From: Astragalus membranaceus
Lineage: Eukaryota > Streptophyta > Magnoliopsida > Fabales > Fabaceae
DNA length: 64,000 bases
Reading direction: 5' to 3'
Assembly: GCA_039519185.1 (NCBI GenBank)
Contig: CM076848.1
Coordinates: 53,346,778 to 53,410,777, forward strand
Shown: in pieces, positions 23,130 to 34,563 of the stretch
How the letters are laid out: every line of letters starts with the position of its first letter
How positions within the stretch are numbered: the first letter of the stretch is position 1
The notes under the pieces: model-generated
Told to the model about the DNA's origin: nothing
Seen by the model: only the letters and a program-made list of their open reading frames with translations
The model's database searches: none
Made by a program: the position numbers and the translations under genes

Positions 23130-24353
23130 TTAACTGTAATACTTCTTCCGTTTGGCAGCATTCCAAGTCCTTGGGATCGGTTTCCCTTCGAGGGTCGCCA
23201 ACTCGAGGGCGCCAGTACCGGTCTTAGATAGGATCCGGTAAGGCCCTTCCCAGTTGGGGGCGAGCTTCCCTTGAGCGGCGTTCTTTAAGCCGACGTCGGC
23301 TCTCCGGAGCACCAGATCGCCGACCTCGAAATTCCTCAGGACAACTTTCGAGTTGTACCAGGTTGCTATCCTTTGCTTAATCAATGCTTCTTTACAGGAG
23401 GCTCTTCCTCGGACCTCGTCGACGAGGTCGAGGTTCTCCCTCAAAGCCTGGTTGTTTTCCTCTTGCGATTTTGGATTTAGTGTTCTCCAACTCAGCTCCC
23501 CAATTTCAACCGGGATGACAGCCTCGCTCCCATAAGAGAGTCGGAATGGAGTTTCCCTGGTCGAGCTCTGTGGGGTGGTCCTGTAGGCCCATAGTACATA
23601 GGGCAATTCCTCAACCCAATTACCTTTAGCTTCGTCAAGCCGTTTCTTCAGTCCATTGAGGAGTACTTTATTGGCAGCCTCGGCCTGCCCATTGGTTTGG
23701 GGGTGTTCTACCGAGGTAAAACGATGCTTTATCTTCAGATCGGACATCAACTTCCTGAAGCCTTTATCAGTGAAATGCGTTCCGTTATCAGTGATCACTA
23801 CCTCGGGGATCCTGAACCTGATCATGATGTTTTTCTTGAAGAATTTTATGCAATTCCTTACAGTGATAATGGCTAGTGGTTCGGCTTCGATCCAATTTGT
23901 AAAGTAGTCCACAACTACTATCAAGTATTTGACTTGGCCAGGGGCAGTGGGAAAAGGTCCCAGGAGATCGATCCCCCACCACGCAAAAGGCCATGACGAG
24001 GTGAGACTAGTAAGCTTGGTAGGAGGCGCTACATGAATATTGGCATGGATCTGACACTTCTTGCATTTTTTAACATGGTTTTTAGCATCGGTTTCCATGG
24101 TTGGCCAAAAATAACCTGCCCTTAAGGCTTTCCGAGCTAGTGACCGACTTCTGAGGTGCTGTCCACAAATTCCCTCGTGAATCTCGGCCAGGACATAATC
24201 TGCTTCTTCTCCTTCAATGCATTTCAGTAATGGTGCAGAGAGGCTTCTTCTATAAAGAGTTTCGTCAATCACGGAGAAGGACGAGGCCTTCCTTCTGATC
24301 AATTTGGTTTCACGAGAATCCGGAGGCTCGTCCCCCGATTCAATATACTTCAT
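23130..24353 (-). CDS. Tat/Grande-type integrase, 407-codon open frame (pol C-terminus)
   Basis: An uninterrupted frame holds the HHCC zinc module (HEGICGQH ... CKKCQ), the catalytic core with D (GIDLLGPF), D (VVITDNGTHF) and E (HPQTNGQAEAAN), and a C-terminal region ending LAPNWEGPYRIL and KRKKYYS. It would integrate the cDNA of the element. It is only the end of a pol polyprotein: upstream stops (TAG at 24447-24449, TGA near 24580) cut it from RT and RNase H, so it is probably not expressed as a working enzyme. The reading itself is well preserved. Confidence 0.85.
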   Translation of the reverse strand: MKYIESGDEPPDSRETKLIRRKASSFSVIDETLYRRSLSAPLLKCIEGEEADYVLAEIHEGICGQHLRSRSLARKALRAGYFWPTMETDAKNHVKKCKKCQIHANIHVAPPTKLTSLTSSWPFAWWGIDLLGPFPTAPGQVKYLIVVVDYFTNWIEAEPLAIITVRNCIKFFKKNIMIRFRIPEVVITDNGTHFTDKGFRKLMSDLKIKHRFTSVEHPQTNGQAEAANKVLLNGLKKRLDEAKGNWVEELPYVLWAYRTTPQSSTRETPFRLSYGSEAVIPVEIGELSWRTLNPKSQEENNQALRENLDLVDEVRGRASCKEALIKQRIATWYNSKVVLRNFEVGDLVLRRADVGLKNAAQGKLAPNWEGPYRILSKTGTGALELATLEGKPIPRTWNAAKRKKYYS

Positions 24354-25940
24354 GATTGGAGCAATCCACCCTTTGCTTTCCTTAACTACATAGATAGAAG
24401 AGGCGAGCTTCGGGTCAGGGAGAACACTGGGTTCACTTAGTGTTTCCTAGATTATAGAGCGGTGATTTCCAGGTATTTTGGTGCTAGCGAGCTTGGATAG
24501 AACATCCGCTCTCGTGTTTTCCGTTCTGGGAACGTGTTTGACTTCCGCGAATACGAACTGAGCGAGCAATTCCCGCACTCAGGTTAAATATTTCTGTAAG
24601 ATCGGATCTTTGGCTTCGTATTGCTTTCCGATCTGCGAAACCACCAGCAGGGAATCAGTGTTCAAGGTGACCCGAGTAACTCGGAGGTCAATGGCAAGTC
24701 GGAGTCCTACGATGCACGCCACGTACTCCGCTTGATTGTTTGACGTTGGGAATCCAAAAGTAAGGGATACCTCAATTATGACACCTGTCGGGCTTTCTAA
24801 CATCAGTCCGACTCCACTACCCTTTGGATTCGAGGACCCATCTACATGAAGCGTCCATAACTCGCCTCCAGGTCAGCAGGGGTCATTTTTGCAACGAAAT
24901 CAGCAAGTACCTGAGCTTTCATTGCCGGCCTGGACTCATATTTGATTCTGAACTCAGAGAGCTCTACTGCCCATTTAGTCATTCTGCCTGCCAGGTTGGG
25001 TCAGTGTAGGATTTGACGAATAGGGTGATTTGTTCGTACCACGACCCGGTGAGCAACAAAATAAGGTCGGAGACGACGTGCAGCAATGAGCAGAGCAAAA
25101 GCAATTTTCTCAATTTTTTGGTATTTGATATCAGGTCCTTGTAATGTTTTGCTAACAAAGTATACCGGGCTTTGACCGGTCTTGGTTTCCCGGACAAGAA
25201 TGGCGCCAAGCGCCTCCTCCGAGATTGCCAAATATAGGAATAAGGTTTCTCCCGAGTTAGGATCGGTGGCTCGGACAGAACCTTTTTGAGCTGGGAGAGG
25301 GCCTCGTCCCGCTCCGGGGTCCATTGAAATTTTGCTTCCTTATTGAGTAACTTAAACAAGGGGAGTGATTTGAAGGCAGCGTTGGAAATAAAGCGAGGTA
25401 GGGCGGCGATCCTACCATTAAGCTTTTGCAGCTCCTTCTTGGTAGTTGGGGTGCGCATCTCGGTCACAGCCCGACACTTGTCCGGGTTGGCTTCGATGCC
25501 TCTCTCCGTGAGGTAGAAAACAAGGAATTTTCCAGCTTGGATTCCGAAAGTGCATTTCTCCAGGTTTAACCTCATCTCGTTCTTCCAAACTTCTGCGAAA
25601 ATCTCTTCAAGATTGGCCACGTGGAGGCTCTCACCTTCACTTTTGCGATCATATCGTCGAGATAGACTTCTACGTTACGTCCGATTTGCTTTCAGAAAAC
25701 TTTGTTCATCATTCTTTGATATGTAGCTCCTGCATTTTTTAAACCAAACGGCATAACCCGGTAGCAATAGTTACCGCGGTCAGCCATGAAGGCGGTCTTC
25801 TTTTGGTCGGGAGAGAACATCGGAATTTGGTTGTAACCGGAGTAGGCATCCATAAAAGACAATAAACGAAAACCTGATAAGTCCAAATTTAGAGTACTGG
25901 CGATGTTCCAATGACGCAACAACGGAGGCATCGTCGACTA
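24354..25940 (-). pseudogene. Tat/Grande-type RT and two RNase H domains, broken
   Basis: In minus-strand order the region has the RT middle (SFMDAYSGYNQIPM, VMPFGLKNAGATYQRMM), the catalytic YLDDMIAK just after a stop near 25692, RT thumb and RNase H (ISEEALGAILVRE, FVSKTLQGPDIKYQKIEK) and a second RNase H (NNQAEYVACI, LNTDSLLVVSQI). The second RNase H is typical of the Tat lineage. Frame changes occur near 25650, 25240 and 24860, besides the stops. The 5' end stops abruptly at 25940 in mid-RT, where it joins an LTR of the X family; protease and most of gag are absent. Confidence 0.85.
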
Positions 25941-28255
25941 ATAAGTCCAAATTTAGTGTATTTTTAGTCGTTAAATTAAATAAACTTTGTAGGATTTTAG
26001 TCCTATTTTTTTGGACTATTTTACTACAAATTTTTAGTTTTTATTTTCAGGCCTAATTATGGAGCAAATGAGGAATTTTGGATGATTAATGAGCAAGGAT
26101 CAAAAGACAATAGGAAAAGGAGAAAAATTAAGCAAAATAAAGCTAACTATCAGAAGTAAACGCACGGTCCGTGCGTGTTCCAGCATGGTTTGTGGGTCCT
26201 GTTCGCAAGTTTTTAAGAAAAAAAGTGAAGAAAATAGCTAAGGCACAGCACACGATCCATGCGCCCAGCAAGCACGACCCGTGCGTGATGCTTGCAGCTG
26301 AGAATTCCAAAAGTTTTACGATAAGCACGATCCATGCGCCTCCTAAGCACGATCCGTGCGCCTTCTGCAGAGTTAAAAGTTGTTACAAAACTCTTCCCAT
26401 TCTCTTCATTATGGATTGTAACTCGAATTTAGTGCTTTGTCCACTGATCCTAGGCTATATAAAGCCGTCATTTCAGAGGCAAAAAAAATGGACTTTCTCA
26501 TTTGTAATCTCACTCCAAAGTTTAATCTAAGTTCTTGCATTTCTCTCAAGCTCTTGTTCTTTTATTTTCATGTTCTGTACTTTCTTGCAATTTTAATTTC
26601 TGTTCTTTACATTTCCAGCACGTTACATTTCAGTTCTTTACTTCTTTGTTTACATTCCGTCATTTACTTTTATGTCTTCATCTTTTACTCCCACATCTAC
26701 TATGATCATGTGTGAGTAGATTTCCTAGTCTTGAGATTGTGGAAAACAATCCAATGATGGGTCCCTAATCAATTCCAAGACTAGACTCTATCTTATTAGA
26801 ACTAGGTTTTTAATCTAACCTCATAGTATCAATTCATAAATCAAATATCAAACGAAGTACCGAAAGGAGAAGTTTGATATTGGACCTATGAGGTTAGACA
26901 GGGCTATCAAAACATGAAAATGAATTTTAATAGTCATGGGTCAAATCACAATGACGGAGTTTAAACAGTCCCTTAACTATCCTCTATCTTATATCAAAAT
27001 TGTTTTAAGGACAATGTATTCTTTTGGTGTAATTCAAGTTTCCTTTCGGAAAACAAGAATGTGTCTCAAAACAACGATCAAACCTATTCTCATGGTTGAT
27101 CATCACAGAGACCCATTAAGCACAACCTTATTGTCCCAAGACTATTAAAATTCATTTTCATGTATTGATAGCCTTGTCTAACCTTATAGGTCCAATATCA
27201 AACTTCACCTTTCAGTACTTCATTTGATATTTGATTTAAGAATTGATACGATGAGGTTAGATTAAAAACCAAGTTCTAATAAGATAGAGTCTAGTCTTGG
27301 AATTGATTAGGGACCCATCATTGGATTGTTTCCCACAATCCCAAGACTAGGAAATCTACTCACACATGATCATAGTAGATGAGGGAGTAGAAGATGAAGA
27401 CATAAAAGTAAATGACATAAAAGTAAATGACGGAATGTAAACAAAGTAGTAAAGAACTGAAATGTAAAGTGCTGGAAATGTAAAGAACAGAAATTAAAAT
27501 TGCAATAAAGTAAAGAACATGAAAATAGCCTAGGATTAAAATTGCAATAAAGTAAAGAACACCAAAAGAACACCAATAAAGTAAAGAACATGAAAATAGC
27601 CTAAGAACAGAAATTAAAATTGCAATAAAGTAAAGAACACCAAAAGAAATGCAAGAACTTAGATTAAACTTTGGAGTGAGATTACAAATGAGAAAGTCCT
27701 ATTTTTTTTCCTCTTAAATGAGGGCTTTATATAGCCTAGGATCAGTGGACAAAGCACTAAATTCGAGTTACAATCCATAATGAAGAGAATGGGAAGAGTT
27801 TTGTAACAACTTTTAACTCTGCAGAAGACGCACAGATCGTGCTTAGGAGGCACACGGATCGTGCTTATAGGAAAACTTTTGAAATTCTCTGCTGCGAGCA
27901 TCACGCACGGGTCGTGCTTGCTGGGTGCACGGATCGTGCGCTGTGCCTTAGCTATTTTCTTCGCTTTTTTTGTTTTTCTTCAAAACTTGCGAACAGGACG
28001 CACAGACCATGCTGGAACACGCACGGACCGTGCGTTTACTTCTAATATTTAGCTATATTTTGCTTAATTTTTCTCTTTTTCCTATTGTCTTTTGATTCTT
28101 GCGCATTAATCATCCAAAATTCCTCATTTGCTCCATAATTAGGCCTGAAAATAAAAGCTAACAATTTGTAGTAAAATAGTCCAAAAAATAGAACTAAAGT
28201 CCTACAAAATTTATTTAATTTAATGATTAAAAATACACTAAATTTGGACTTATCA
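25941..28255. repeat. 2.3-kb inverted repeat made of two facing X-family LTRs
   Basis: The left arm (25941 to about 26940, LTR in plus orientation) is the near reverse complement of the right arm (about 27137-28255, minus orientation), with about 200 bp between. Both arms carry the TATAAAG promoter region (26458-26464 on the left), the AAGTCCAAATTTAGTG start and the GCACGATCCGTGC words. The right arm is longer because of a local 120-bp duplication. The right arm is the 3' LTR of the split X element. The left arm abuts the broken Tat-like pol and lacks its first few bases. Confidence 0.85.
27485..27660. repeat. Tandem duplication inside the right X LTR
   Basis: The block beginning GAACAGAAATTAAAATTGCA is repeated at 27485 and 27605 (period 120 bp), with a further partial copy around 27535. 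The corresponding part of the left LTR has a single copy. Confidence 0.7.
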
Positions 28256-29107
28256 AACTCCCCCATGCTTGAGCCTTTGCTTGTCCTCAAGCAAGATAAA
28301 TCAAAATAAGCAGCACAAATTAATAAAGGCATTCTCAAAAAGTCCAACAACAAAGATAGCCAAATAAAGGACAAAAAACAGAAGCATATGACAGATATAA
28401 GATAGTATCACAAATGAGGTGTTAGCTGGTTGCCCAATTAGAGGCTTATGGCCTGAAAAATACAATTCTGCGAACAAGGCACTCGCTCACCATCTCTCTG
28501 AGTGTTTAAGGACTTGGGAAGTTATGCACACAAGTTTCATCAAAATGCACATTGCCATAGGCTTGTAAATTGACCGATTCTTCACTAAAAAGTTCACATT
28601 CATGCAAAAGATTAGGGTTTCATGGGTTATAATGGAGCCTTGGTGTATTAGACTTGGTTAGGATATAAGAAAGAAGGGAGAAACAAAGGGCTAAAAATAA
28701 AATCAATCAAAGCAACCCTTGAAATTAAAAATGGATCTTCCATCTACATTGCAATTTTTGCCCAAAACTCCAAATTTCATTCCACTTCCCTTCTTCATTT
28801 TTCACTTGAACCTACTTCTTTAATTTGATTTTCTTTTCTTTGAGTGGACTTTCTCTTTTGATTTCCTTTCCCTCGGGCTTTTTCTTCTCTTGATTCACCT
28901 TTTTCCTCCTTTTTGCTTTCTTTTCATTTCCTATTTTGAATTTTTTTAGGAGGAAAAAGGGTCATTTGTATCCACAACAGCCAACTTCATGTCCATGAGA
29001 TAAACAATTGAGACATAGGACAAAAACTGCAATTTCCAATAGTTGCTCCAATCCAATTCAAAGGTTACCACTAAAACAAAAAATATTTCTGGGTGTCAAA
29101 GGAATAA
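28256..29107 (-). other. 3' untranslated region and polypurine tract of element X, outer part
   Basis: Non-coding. The minus strand ends AAGCATGGGGGAGTT directly before the LTR start TGATAAG, a purine-rich tract in the position used to prime plus-strand cDNA. The segment is homologous, in reverse orientation, to about 50259-51108. It is cut at 29107 by the A1 insertion and resumes at 41883. Confidence 0.75.
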
Positions 29108-29112
29108 ATATC
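29108..29112. repeat. Target-site duplication ATATC of Athila A1, left
   Basis: Perfect copy of 41878-41882. The unoccupied site in the second X copy (50254-50258) has one copy only. Confidence 0.95.
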
Positions 29113-30601
29113 TGTTGCGCTCGTGTGTGTTATAATCGCAATATCAGTGCAAGTATACACGTCGTACAAGTAATAAAGTGGATAAAAAGTAAGAGATCGT
29201 TCCCACGAGGATTGATTAACTTTCAGAGTTCAAGTCTTTAAAACACAAGTGAAACAGGTAATAAATCGGCACTAAAAGTAGGTGTTTAAGACTAAGAACG
29301 TAAATAAAACAAGTAAATGAGAAGTGGTTGTGAATATGGAAGAGTATGAGTTGGATTGCTGCATGCAAGTAAATCTCCTCTAGTCAGACGTTATAACATT
29401 TACACGTTAACACGTACAAATGCTATGTTGTATAGACGTTATAACGTTTGAACGCTGTTGCAAAAGAGCTGTGCTTTTCAGTCACAAAACGTCAGAGCTT
29501 CAAGTACTAGAATTCCTATGTCTAGGTTCTAAGTAGGCCTACTCCTGTATTTTAAGTACCCACAGCAATGTCCTATGAACTATTATCCATTCTATGTCTA
29601 GACTTAGATAAAAATGCCTAAATGTCTTTAGTGCACCTTTTCATTCACATAAATCTTTGAGTTCTTTTCATAGACCATGTCTGTACCTATGAATCTACTT
29701 GTTTTAAGTGGCCAAGTTCAAAACAAGTTTGGAAATATTAACATGCAAAGATTTAAAACGCATAAACATCAATACTTCATAATATTAAACTAGAGGTTCA
29801 TTACATGCAAAACAACAACCCAACTACCAATGTTTAGCTCATGCTGAGCATCCTTACAGAAATAAGAGGAGTTAAAATCCAAATACCGTACATAGAGAAA
29901 AGGAGACTAAACGCCAATGATGCGCCTAAGTGGCCTTCCTTCATGCACGCCGTAAAGACGTTACAACGTCTGAGCCTTACAGTAATGGTTGCGAATGAAG
30001 ATGGAAATTGGGGCTTGAGAAAATTTAAAATGAAGAAATCTGTGTCCAGAACTTCTTTTAGAAAAACTATCTCTGAAAAATGGAGGAAGGTGGATGATGA
30101 ATGGAGTCGTGTGTAATCCGCATGGTGCACCCTTGCCTTTTTGTAGAGAGAGAATAGCCTTGGTCAAAAGAGGGTCACATGCTTGCTGATGTCATTCCCC
30201 ACCTTCCAAGCTTGCTTGCGAGTTGACTCTGCCCTGAAGTGACACCGCACTGCTACAGTGCGTCAGCTGCTGAGGAGAGAGAAGATCTTCTTTATTTCCA
30301 GATCTTTGACCATCATTACATGCGCGCCAAAATGAGATATTACTTTCTTGCTTTGCTGCCCTTCTTCAGACGTGATGAGAAACGTTGCCACGTTCAGATT
30401 ACTGCACAAACACAAGAAGCATCAAAACGCTCACAACGGCGCCAATTGGCACCAAAATGCCTAGAACTTGTAATTTAGCCCCTTCTAACTAAAAAGCAAT
30501 AAACTAACGGAAACTTAATAGAAACAACCTACTATTGCCAGAGGACTTGCATGATTTAACTGTGAATAGGTATAAATAACTCATCTAAATATGAGTTATC
30601 A
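29113..30601 (-). repeat. 3' LTR of Athila A1
   Basis: On the minus strand it begins TGATAACTC and ends GAGCGCAACA. A 9-bp-stem hairpin lies three bases from its start (30576-30599). It contains several AGACGTTATAACGT-type palindromes (29386, 29434, 29956). Open frames inside it are conserved only because the two LTRs are near-identical and are not considered genes. Confidence 0.95.
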
Positions 30602-31946
30602 CACCCCCAAACTTAAACCATTGCTTGTCCTCAAGCAAATGAAATACAACATATGAAAAGATGCAAGAAATTAAATAAACCAACAGTTTACACCCTGCTC
30701 ATCTATTTTGATCAAAAATTATCCTCAAGGGGCTAATTCCTTCAGACTTTCACTACACACTCACGCACCAATGCACACTTAAATTTTAGATTCATTACTG
30801 CCCAAAGTGAGTGTGTGATCTCTGCATCAATTCTATTCCTAGCTAGGTTCAGAAGCTACCTTAGCCTATGAAAGAGTGGTTTCCATATGGTGAGAGTATA
30901 ACATCTTTCAAAACATAGAGTAGGCTAACATTTCCATATAAGACATGAGGGTTATTTTAAGCACGACAAAGGGTCTTAATTGGAGTGCTAGGACTAGATT
31001 AGCGCAACTACTTTTCTGACTCACACAACGCAAAACACACAGAGGACTGCAACCCCTCATTACTGAGCAACTTTCATTTGATTCACTTCACTTTTGGTTT
31101 GGAGTTTTTGTGATTTTCTCCTTTTTGATCCCTTGGATTTGACAATTTGGGATTGAGATATTTGGGGTACCCAGTATTTGTTTCGGGAAATTGCAGCCAA
31201 CACAGAGGACATGTGGATTTTTCCACTTATTTGAAACAACACACACTTTTTTTTTTGTCTTTTTGGAGTAGACGTTATAACGTTTGTAGATGAGACGCTA
31301 CAACGCTTGATAACACGTAACACAACACGAAAACACACACGGCATACGTTATAACGTTACGGGTAGACATTACAACGTTGCACTCACACTACACAAGCAC
31401 TAATCATCCTGCAGTCTTTGCACCCAGCCTTAGCACAACCTGATATACCCCCAAACTTAGTTTCTACTGCTACTCTAAGTTTTTAATCAAGTTTTACAAT
31501 CACCATAGTCAACCAAAACTAGCTTTGCATCACATAGTCCCTAGCTAACTAGGTTTTCCTCAAAACAGAGTTTGTGTGGAAGCAGTAATCAATTCTTATT
31601 CATTTAAGCATGCATCAGCTACTCACACACATTCACACAAAGTCATTCTTAGATTTAGCCCAAAGAGAAACATTTTTGATAATTACTCAAGTAGGGAAGT
31701 AAACTGATTTTGCATTTGATTTTATGCATACACGAAACATAAAAATGATCCTCCCCCCCAGACACAAAGATGAACAGTGTCCTCACTGCTCACTGATCTT
31801 CAAAAATGGGAGAGGAGCACTCAAACAAAACAGAAACAAAACAACTACTGACTACTAACTCTCTAGACGTTGTAACGTCTGGACAGCTATTTATTTGAAC
31901 TGAAATTGCAAACTATAACTATACTACTGCTAAAAAGAGGGCTAAC
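30602..31946 (-). other. 3' untranslated region of Athila A1, with polypurine tract
   Basis: On the minus strand the tract TTTAAGTTTGGGGGTG (30602-30617) sits directly before the 3' LTR and should prime plus-strand DNA. A second copy, ACTAAGTTTGGGGGT, lies about 845 bp upstream (31447-31461). Four palindromic words of the A1 type occur (31270, 31344, 31365, 31865). No coding frame. Confidence 0.8.
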
Positions 31947-34061
31947 TTACTTGTTCAGAGCACCCGACCTGAGCCTTCCACTCTGTCTGGCTGGGATGCT
32001 TGCTTGCACAGTCTTCTTTTTCTTTTCCTTCTTCTTCTTCTCTCCTTCACCATCACCAGCATCAACTGAGATTTCAGTTTCTTGTGGCATCTTTGCACTG
32101 CTCTCAGCAACTCTTTTCTTTGCTTCCTCCCATGCTTTCTGCTTTTCCAGTTCTGCAGGATGAATCTGCTGCTGCTCTTTGGGTTCCCCCTGGGCTTTTT
32201 CAACCTCTGGCTCTTGAGACGTTGTAACGTCTGCAGCTTTCTCATCAGCAGCAACAGCAGGAGCATTCTCTGAACCACTTGCAGCAACAAATGCTGCACT
32301 GGTGGCTGTTGCTGGCTTGTCTTTAGCAGCTTCAGATTTCTTTCTTACCTGCAACTTTTGCCTTTTGGTTGCAGGAGCATCAACTAGTTGCTCTTCTGCT
32401 TCACCATGCCTTGCTTCTTCACTTGCAGCGGCTAATTCACGCCTTTTCTTCTTCCCAAATGGACTCTGGGTGGGCACAATCTTGAATCTTTGTCTTTTGG
32501 GTGGGGGAATGAGTTGTGGGTCTGGGTTAGTTTCAACAGCAGTTGGTTCAGACGTAGTCACATCTGCACTGGTTACTTCTGGAATGGATGGTTGTGATGG
32601 CTTTTTAGTTGGTTCAGGTTGAGTGGGGGTTGGTTTTGAAATGGGTTGATCTTCAGGTTCAGATTGTGGTGTTTTGGGGATGTTTTGGTCATGGGTGGGT
32701 TGTTCTTTAGCTGAGGGATGGGGTTGTTTGGCTTTTGGTGATGGAGGTCTGGGTTGGGCTGGTTCTTTGAGTGTTTGGGTTGGTGGAGAGTCAGCCTCAA
32801 TATCAGTCTTATCACTGGAGCTTCCTTTCTCTTCTGAATGTGTTTCTTCCTCATCATCACTTAGGATTTCCCTACTCACCTTCTTTGATTCCTCTGCATC
32901 ACTCTCACTGATGCTATCCATATCAGCTGATTTAAGCTCTTCTTCCTCACTACTTACCTTCTTCTGCTTTTTCTTTGCTGGGCTCTTTCTTTTTGTGGCT
33001 GGTTTTCTTGTTTTCTTGACTTTTTCCTTCTTCACTTTTCTGAGGTTTATTGTTGATAAGGGTGTGTTGTCTTCATCTTCCTCTTGCATCCAATCTGGAA
33101 GTACTGGTTCTTCAATCACCATCTTGCCTTTTGCTGTCTGTGCAATCACCTTCTTTTGCCACTCAAATTGCTCCTTGACAAACTTGGCTAGGCTGTTTTG
33201 CTGGTCCACCAGACGTTGTAACGTCTGTGCATCAACTGACGTGGTAGCATCTGCAGCTCTCTGCCTAGCTTTGAACTTTGTAGAGAATGCCCCCTGGGGT
33301 TCCTCTCTTAGCTCAGATGCTTCAATCTCCACTCCAGCCTCCATGCAGAGATCAGTGATTAAACAAGGGAAGTATAGGTATCCATCCTTCCTGTTCTGCC
33401 ATTTGTTAATCTCCCTGTTGATGAGCTTACCCACTTCAATCTTATCTCTTGACATAATGGCATCAATAGCAATCAGCCTCTCTTTATCAACCCAGAGAGT
33501 GTGAGAAGTGGGTATCAAGCAATGCCTAATGAAATGAAACCAAGCACTGGCCTCATCACACAGGTATCTCTTCAAAATTTTGAATTCATTTCCATGGTCG
33601 CCTCTTCGCTCCCAAACAGCTCCTTCAACACATATCCTTTCTTTGATTTCAGTCATCTCTGCTACTCCGTAAGTCTTTTGCTTCACCTCAACTGCCTTGC
33701 CATAGTAACCTAGCCCAAAGTAGTCATTTATGACTCTTACACCAAATTTGACTTCTTCTCCTCGAACGATGGAGGTGCTTGAAAGTTCTCCATCGGTTCT
33801 TTCAACGATTCCTTTGTAAAAGTCATGCACCAGAGTTGCAATGTATTCCTTTCTGTGAACTACAAATTTCTGCCATCCCAATGCTGTCACTGTTGCGAGA
33901 AAGTCAGGATTTGGGTTTTCCAAGCTGAAGCCCCTTTCTGGCAGCAAGGCTTTCTTCTTTGAAGGAATGGGGATTTCTGGATTTGGAACAGAGGAAGAAC
34001 TTGGGTTGACATTCTTTCCTTTACCAGATGATTTTACTGCAGCTTGCTTGGTTTTAGTCAT
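31947..34061 (-). CDS. Athila A1 ORF2 protein (putative env-position ORF), 704 aa
   Basis: Intact frame starting MTKTKQAAVKSSGKGKN and ending SGRLRSGALNK. The N-terminal half (about residues 45-270) is the conserved domain found in the third ORF of plant Athila elements, with GWQKFVVHRKEY, VINDYFGLGYYG, ASAWFHFIRHCLIPTSH and LITDLCMEAGVE. The C-terminal half is low-complexity, rich in Lys, Glu, Pro and Ser, and carries basic clusters that may be nuclear signals. Although this position is called env-like, no signal peptide or transmembrane helix is visible. Its function is unknown. It contains A1 palindromes at 32217 and 33211, read in different frames. Confidence 0.88.
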   Translation of the reverse strand: MTKTKQAAVKSSGKGKNVNPSSSSVPNPEIPIPSKKKALLPERGFSLENPNPDFLATVTALGWQKFVVHRKEYIATLVHDFYKGIVERTDGELSSTSIVRGEEVKFGVRVINDYFGLGYYGKAVEVKQKTYGVAEMTEIKERICVEGAVWERRGDHGNEFKILKRYLCDEASAWFHFIRHCLIPTSHTLWVDKERLIAIDAIMSRDKIEVGKLINREINKWQNRKDGYLYFPCLITDLCMEAGVEIEASELREEPQGAFSTKFKARQRAADATTSVDAQTLQRLVDQQNSLAKFVKEQFEWQKKVIAQTAKGKMVIEEPVLPDWMQEEDEDNTPLSTINLRKVKKEKVKKTRKPATKRKSPAKKKQKKVSSEEEELKSADMDSISESDAEESKKVSREILSDDEEETHSEEKGSSSDKTDIEADSPPTQTLKEPAQPRPPSPKAKQPHPSAKEQPTHDQNIPKTPQSEPEDQPISKPTPTQPEPTKKPSQPSIPEVTSADVTTSEPTAVETNPDPQLIPPPKRQRFKIVPTQSPFGKKKRRELAAASEEARHGEAEEQLVDAPATKRQKLQVRKKSEAAKDKPATATSAAFVAASGSENAPAVAADEKAADVTTSQEPEVEKAQGEPKEQQQIHPAELEKQKAWEEAKKRVAESSAKMPQETEISVDAGDGEGEKKKKEKKKKTVQASIPARQSGRLRSGALNK

Positions 34062-34563
34062 GGTGATTGTATGAGTTTTCTGGAGAGTGGGGGATTTGAG
34101 ATTTGAGATTTGGGGGAAGGGATAAGATTGCGGGTTCTGAAAGTGTCTGAAGGTGGTTTTGGTGATTGTAACTGGTGAGTGTTTATTGGGGAGGTTTTAT
34201 GGGAAGTTGAGAAGTAGGTGGTGGCGTGGGCTTGGGAAAAAGGGGTAACCGTTGGAAGTGACGTCATGATCACTTTGGCAGTCACGTCTTAAAAAAAATC
34301 TTTTTCATTTTAAAATTTTTTTCATTTGAAAACTGCTTGACTCATTTTCTTTTCTTTTTCATTTAAAACTTTACCCAGGCAGCAAACGTGACAACATCCT
34401 AGACACGCAGAGACGTTATAACGTTTATACTACTTCAGCTCTCCTTTCTGCACAAAATCAAAAATTTAAAGACACAAAATTGCTGGTTAGTTAAAACCAT
34501 TGGGTTGCCTCCCAAGAGCGCTTGCTTTAAGAGTCTTCAGCCAGACTATCCCCTTTTTTGAAT
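34062..34563 (-). other. pol-ORF2 intergenic leader of Athila A1
   Basis: This 502-bp non-coding spacer contains the conserved hairpin (34500-34515), a pyrimidine-rich patch and one A1 palindrome (34411-34426). It probably governs how ORF2 is expressed (splicing or internal initiation), which is an inference from position. Confidence 0.6.
34500..34515 (-). promoter_or_regulatory. Conserved AGGCAA-loop hairpin after pol, A1 copy
   Basis: The minus strand reads TTGGGAGGCAACCCAA: a five-pair stem closing a six-base AGGCAA loop, preceded by an AAGCGCT block. Equivalent hairpins are at 48507-48524 and 60655-60670 with compensating stem changes. Confidence 0.75.

Noticed and set aside
25941..28255. 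Foldback DNA transposon
   Set aside because: Both arms are LTRs with TATA boxes, and the right arm continues into the polypurine tract and ORF2 of an Athila-type element.
32674..33504. 276-codon plus-strand open frame
   Set aside because: It is antisense to the well-supported ORF2 of A1; its Ser/Phe-rich text is the mirror of Lys/Glu-rich coding DNA and has no domain.
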